From: Bifidobacterium breve
GTDB taxonomy: Bacteria > Actinomycetota > Actinomycetes > Mycobacteriales > Mycobacteriaceae
Assembly: GCA_945882475.1 (NCBI GenBank)
Contig: CAMCWJ010000007.1
Location: forward strand, 1-22,439
DNA length: 22,439 bases
Direction: 5' to 3'
Shown: one piece after another, positions 20,045 through 22,439 of the stretch
Numbering within the stretch: the first letter of the stretch is position 1
Layout of the letters: each line of letters opens with the position of its first letter
The notes under the pieces: model-generated
What the model was told of the DNA's origin: nothing
Seen by the model: the letters and a program-made list of their open reading frames with translations, nothing else
Database searches by the model: none
Made by a program: the position numbers and the translations under genes

Positions 20045-20560
20045 TCACAGCCGGGCAGAGGCGTCGGCGGCGCCGTCACCGTCGGTATCGGTGAGCGCGA
20101 TGTCCCAGCGGCCGTCGCCGTCGATGTCGACGTAGCCGGTGGCGAACCGGCCGTCGAGACCGGCGACCAACGCCCGCTCGGCCACGCCGTCGCGGTCGAG
20201 GTCCAGCAGACGGTCGATGCTGCCATCGCTGTCGACGTCGAACACATCACCGGCGCCACGCTCGACACCGTCGAGGCCGAACCACCGCAGCGACCGGCCC
20301 GGGGAACCCTCGGCCAACGTCCAGGAGCCCGAACCGTCATCGAGAAATCGGGCCTCGGGAGTGCCGTCGTCATCGAGGTCCAAGGCCGCGTGATCGGCCA
20401 GGCCGTCGCCATCGAAGTCGGCCAGCGCATCGTCGAATGCACCATCGGCGTCGAAGTCCAGCCGGACGCCGTCTAGCTCACCGTCACCGTCTACGTCGAT
20501 GCCGGGTTCGCCGGTCCATATCGAGGCGGTTCCGTTCCCGGCATCCAAGCAGTAGTCCAT
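20045..20560 (-). CDS. Acidic DxDxDG-repeat protein, predicted calcium binder (Rv3906c-type)
   Basis: A 171-residue, strongly acidic protein with eight copies of DxDxDGxx(D/E), starting at residues 22, 35, 48, 61, 108, 120, 145 and 158. The spacing is mostly 13 residues, giving two blocks around a Trp/Gly-rich middle (residues 74-105, with GSWTLAEGS and LRWFGLDGVE). Such Asp ladders bind Ca2+ in EF-hand-like, dockerin and thrombospondin type 3 repeats. There is no signal peptide, membrane helix or lipobox, and one Cys (Cys4). The start is fixed: an in-frame TGA lies three codons before the only ATG (20560). It follows pcnA by 42 bases on the same strand, a likely operon, and has no visible promoter or Shine-Dalgarno. 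I recall the M. tuberculosis counterpart lying between pcnA and esxF; its function is unknown. Confidence 0.85.
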   Translation of the reverse strand: MDYCLDAGNGTASIWTGEPGIDVDGDGELDGVRLDFDADGAFDDALADFDGDGLADHAALDLDDDGTPEARFLDDGSGSWTLAEGSPGRSLRWFGLDGVERGAGDVFDVDSDGSIDRLLDLDRDGVAERALVAGLDGRFATGYVDIDGDGRWDIALTDTDGDGAADASARL

Positions 20561-20602
20561 GCCGTATCAGACGTCGTTGCGGGGCTTGCGGTTCCGCGGC
20601 CG

Positions 20603-22048
20603 TCAGCCCGACGCGCCGCCGTTGGCCTTCCACCACGCCAGCAACTCGGCGATCGCCTCGTCCCGGGCCAGCGGTCCGCGGTCCAACCGGAGTTCCTTAA
20701 GGTGGTTCCAGGCCTGGCCGACCTGCGGACCGGCCGGGATACCCAGCAGCGACATGATCTCGTTGCCATCGAGGTCGGGCCGCACCCGGGCCAGATCCTC
20801 GCGAGCGGCCAACTCCGCGATGCGCTGCTCGAGACCGTCGTAGTTGGACTGCAGCGTCGCCGCGCGCCGCTTGTTGCGCGTGGTGCAATCGGCGCGGACC
20901 AACTTGTGCAATCGGGGCAGCAGCGGTCCGGCATCGGCGACGTAGCGGCGCACCGCGGAGTCGGTCCACCTGCCCTCGCCGTAGCCGTGGAAACGCAGGT
21001 GCAGATACACCAGTTGGGAGACGTCGTCGACCATCTGCTTGGAGTACTTCAGCGCCCGCATCCGCTTGCGGACCATCTTCGCGCCGACAATCTCATGGTG
21101 GTGGAAGCTGACGCCGCCGTCGTCCTCGTGCCGCCGGGTGGCCGGCTTGCCGATGTCGTGCAGCAGTGCCGCCCAACGCAGCACCAGATCGCTCTGGTCC
21201 TCGAGACTGATGGCCTGCCGCAGGACCGTCAGCGAATGCTGGTAGACGTCCTTGTGCTGATGGTGTTCGTCGATGGCCATCTGCATGCCGCCGATCTCGG
21301 GCAGCACCACCTCGCCCAGGCCGGTCTGGACCATCAACTCGATGCCGGCCACCGGGTCGGCGCCGAGCAGCATCTTGTCCAGTTCCACGGCCACCCGCTC
21401 AACGGTGATCCGAGCCAGTTGCGGCGCCATCGCGGTCATCGCCTCCCGCACCCGGTCGGCCACCGTGAACTCGAGTTGCGAGACGAACCGCGCCGCCCGA
21501 AGCATCCGCAACGGATCGTCACCGAAGGACACCGACGGCGCGGCCGGGGTGTCGAGGACACGGTGGCGCAACGCGGTCAGCCCATCGAGGGGGTCGAGGA
21601 ACTCCCCTGGACCGTCGGCAGTGATGCGCACCGCCATCGCGTTGGCCGTGAAGTCGCGTCGGACCAGGTCGTCCTCGAGGCGATCTCCGAAGCGCACCTC
21701 CGGGTTTCGAGACACCTGGTCGTAGCTGTCGGCCCGGAATGTGGTGATCTCCAGGCGCTGGTCACCCTTGCCCACCCCGACGGTGCCGAAGTGGATGCCG
21801 GTGTCCCACATCGCGTCGGCCCAGGGCCGCATGAGCCGCTGCACCTCCGGCGGGCGGGCGTCGGTGGTGAAATCCAGGTCGGTGGTCAGCCTGCCCAGCA
21901 CTGCGTCGCGAACACTGCCACCCACCAAAAACACCTGGTGACCGGCTGCGGCGAACAAGGCGCCCAACTCACGAAGCAGCGGGGCCTGCCGGTTCAACTC
22001 GACGGCAGCCCGCACTCTCAGGTCGTCGGACGGCGTGGCTTCGGGCAC
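20603..22048 (-). CDS. pcnA: CCA tRNA nucleotidyltransferase (PcnA)
   Basis: A 481-residue enzyme that adds or repairs the 3' CCA of tRNAs. The class II nucleotidyltransferase head has VFLVGGSVRDAVLG (41-52) and the metal-binding DLD (Asp57, Asp59) in TTDLDFTTDARP. Next come the usual RRDFTANAMA and DPLRMLRAARF segments. The C-terminal half has an HD phosphohydrolase-type domain with LLHDIGKP (His297, Asp298) and FHHHEIVGAKM, typical of bacterial CCA enzymes with an extra phosphodiesterase function. The family is the actinobacterial CCA type, so a poly(A) polymerase role is less likely despite the gene name. The GTG start at 22048 lies 8 bases after TAGGCT. The frame is open further upstream but without homology. 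It is divergent from mutT4. Confidence 0.95.
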   Translation of the reverse strand: MPEATPSDDLRVRAAVELNRQAPLLRELGALFAAAGHQVFLVGGSVRDAVLGRLTTDLDFTTDARPPEVQRLMRPWADAMWDTGIHFGTVGVGKGDQRLEITTFRADSYDQVSRNPEVRFGDRLEDDLVRRDFTANAMAVRITADGPGEFLDPLDGLTALRHRVLDTPAAPSVSFGDDPLRMLRAARFVSQLEFTVADRVREAMTAMAPQLARITVERVAVELDKMLLGADPVAGIELMVQTGLGEVVLPEIGGMQMAIDEHHQHKDVYQHSLTVLRQAISLEDQSDLVLRWAALLHDIGKPATRRHEDDGGVSFHHHEIVGAKMVRKRMRALKYSKQMVDDVSQLVYLHLRFHGYGEGRWTDSAVRRYVADAGPLLPRLHKLVRADCTTRNKRRAATLQSNYDGLEQRIAELAAREDLARVRPDLDGNEIMSLLGIPAGPQVGQAWNHLKELRLDRGPLARDEAIAELLAWWKANGGASG

Positions 22049-22133
22049 GTCCGGTGAGCCTAATGCTCTTCTGCGTGCGCTGAGCGGCGGTGCGGGCCGA
22101 ATCCCAGATCCGGTGCACGCTACTATCGCTTGG
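22049..22133. promoter_or_regulatory. Divergent leaderless promoters for pcnA and mutT4
   Basis: On the minus strand TAGGCT (plus-strand 22057-22062) is 8 bases before the pcnA GTG. On the plus strand TACTAT (22121-22126) is 7 bases before the mutT4 GTG at 22134. The two hexamers are separated by 58 bases, so the -35 regions face each other. Confidence 0.6.
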
Positions 22134-22439
22134 GTGTCGGAGGGCGAACAGGCCAAACCGCGACGGCGTCGCGGCCGTCGCCGTGCGGCCGGGTCATCAA
22201 CTCCGGCACCCGGCAGCGGCAAAGCTCTCGGCGTCGGCGCGGGCGTGGCCGGAACCGGCGATCCGCCCAAGCGTCCCCGGCGCAGTTCGGCGCCGGCATT
22301 GCGCACAGTGCACGAGACCTCGGCCGGCGGACTTGTCATCGACGGCATCGACCGGCCCCACGAGGAGCAGCTAGCCGCCCTGATCGGGCGGACCGACCGG
22401 CGCGGCCGGATGCTGTGGTCGCTACCCAAGGGCCATATC
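22134..22439 (+). CDS. mutT4: Nudix hydrolase MutT4, C-terminus cut by window edge
   Basis: The first 102 codons of a MutT/Nudix-family protein, which hydrolyses oxidised or other nucleoside diphosphate derivatives and helps limit mutation. The start is GTG SEGEQAKPRRRRGRRRA, a highly basic and probably disordered tail of about 60 residues. Then follows the domain beginning RTVHETSAGGLVIDGID, and RRGRMLWSLPKGHI, which sits immediately before the Nudix box. The catalytic GX5EX7REUXEEXGU motif lies beyond base 22439, so activity cannot be judged here. The sequence follows M. tuberculosis Rv3908 closely. The start lies 7 bases after TACTAT and is divergent from pcnA, the same pairing as in M. 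tuberculosis. Confidence 0.93.
   Translation, partial: MSEGEQAKPRRRRGRRRAAGSSTPAPGSGKALGVGAGVAGTGDPPKRPRRSSAPALRTVHETSAGGLVIDGIDRPHEEQLAALIGRTDRRGRMLWSLPKGHI

Noticed and set aside
18982..20445. Minus-strand open frame (487 codons) across the acidic-repeat gene and the Rv0036c-type gene
   Set aside because: It overlaps the acidic gene in another frame, where the repeat DNA gives a Met/Thr/Trp-rich shadow, and is antisense to the Rv0036c-type gene.
20045..20560. Acidic repeat region considered as a DNA repeat or CRISPR-like array
   Set aside because: The periodicity is in the protein (13 residues) with diverged DNA units and no constant spacers. It is a coding repeat.
20702..22057. Plus-strand open frame (451 codons) opposite pcnA
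   Set aside because: It is antisense to the conserved CCA enzyme and low in recognisable structure.

Overview
This window is chromosomal DNA from a mycobacterium, most likely a rapid-growing Mycolicibacterium-type species. It is uniformly GC-rich, and nearly every gene has a recognisable counterpart in M. tuberculosis or M. smegmatis (ponA1, DUF5318, padR, ino1, leuS, mtc28/LpqN-type antigen, yqgE-like, pcnA, mutT4). Species-level placement is inference. One gene encodes a glucosylglycerate hydrolase, an enzyme described from rapid growers. I find 22 protein-coding genes, two of them cut by the window edges, and no tRNA, rRNA, insertion sequence, prophage or CRISPR array. No gene-free stretch exceeds 300 bases; the longest is the 229-base leuS/mtc28 divergent spacer, which holds a triple 17-bp tandem repeat.

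Layout from left to right. (1) 1-3268: the bifunctional penicillin-binding protein ponA1 (minus strand, C-terminus off the left edge), preceded by and overlapping a DUF5318 zinc-ribbon-like gene, then a divergent DUF1707 membrane protein. (2) 3269-6083: a PadR regulator, the inositol-1-phosphate synthase ino1 and an alpha/beta hydrolase, all on the plus strand. (3) 6084-9117: a small accessory block with two small secreted proteins and a Tat-exported PhoX/DUF839 phosphatase-like lipoprotein preceded by a likely PHO box. (4) 9118-12543: an F420-type luciferase-like oxidoreductase, a MarR regulator, ggH on the minus strand and a short-chain dehydrogenase. (5) 12613-17872: leuS (minus), the LpqN-domain alanine/proline-rich secreted antigen, a Cys-tailed membrane protein and a YqgE protein (minus). 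(6) 17943-22439: an MFS transporter, a DinB/maleylpyruvate-isomerase-like protein, a highly acidic DxDxDG-repeat protein and pcnA (both minus), and the start of mutT4.

Several genes can be linked. ino1 supplies inositol for mycothiol and phosphatidylinositol lipids. ponA1 builds the wall. phoX (phosphate) and ggH (which degrades a compatible solute stored under nitrogen limitation) look like nutrient-stress functions. leuS, pcnA and mutT4 are housekeeping genes. Compared with M. tuberculosis, where relatives of the Rv0036c-Rv0050 genes and of Rv3906c-Rv3908 lie on opposite sides of oriC, this window joins them. From memory, M. smegmatis has the same joined order.

The strongest unlisted signal is regulatory. 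At 12 of the 22 genes the chosen start codon (ATG or GTG) sits exactly 6-8 bases after a TANNNT hexamer, which is the architecture of mycobacterial leaderless promoters. Only four genes (padR, ino1, the DUF4189 protein, mtc28) show a good Shine-Dalgarno. The most interesting little-characterised gene is the acidic 13-residue-repeat protein at 20045-20560, a predicted calcium binder with no signal peptide.
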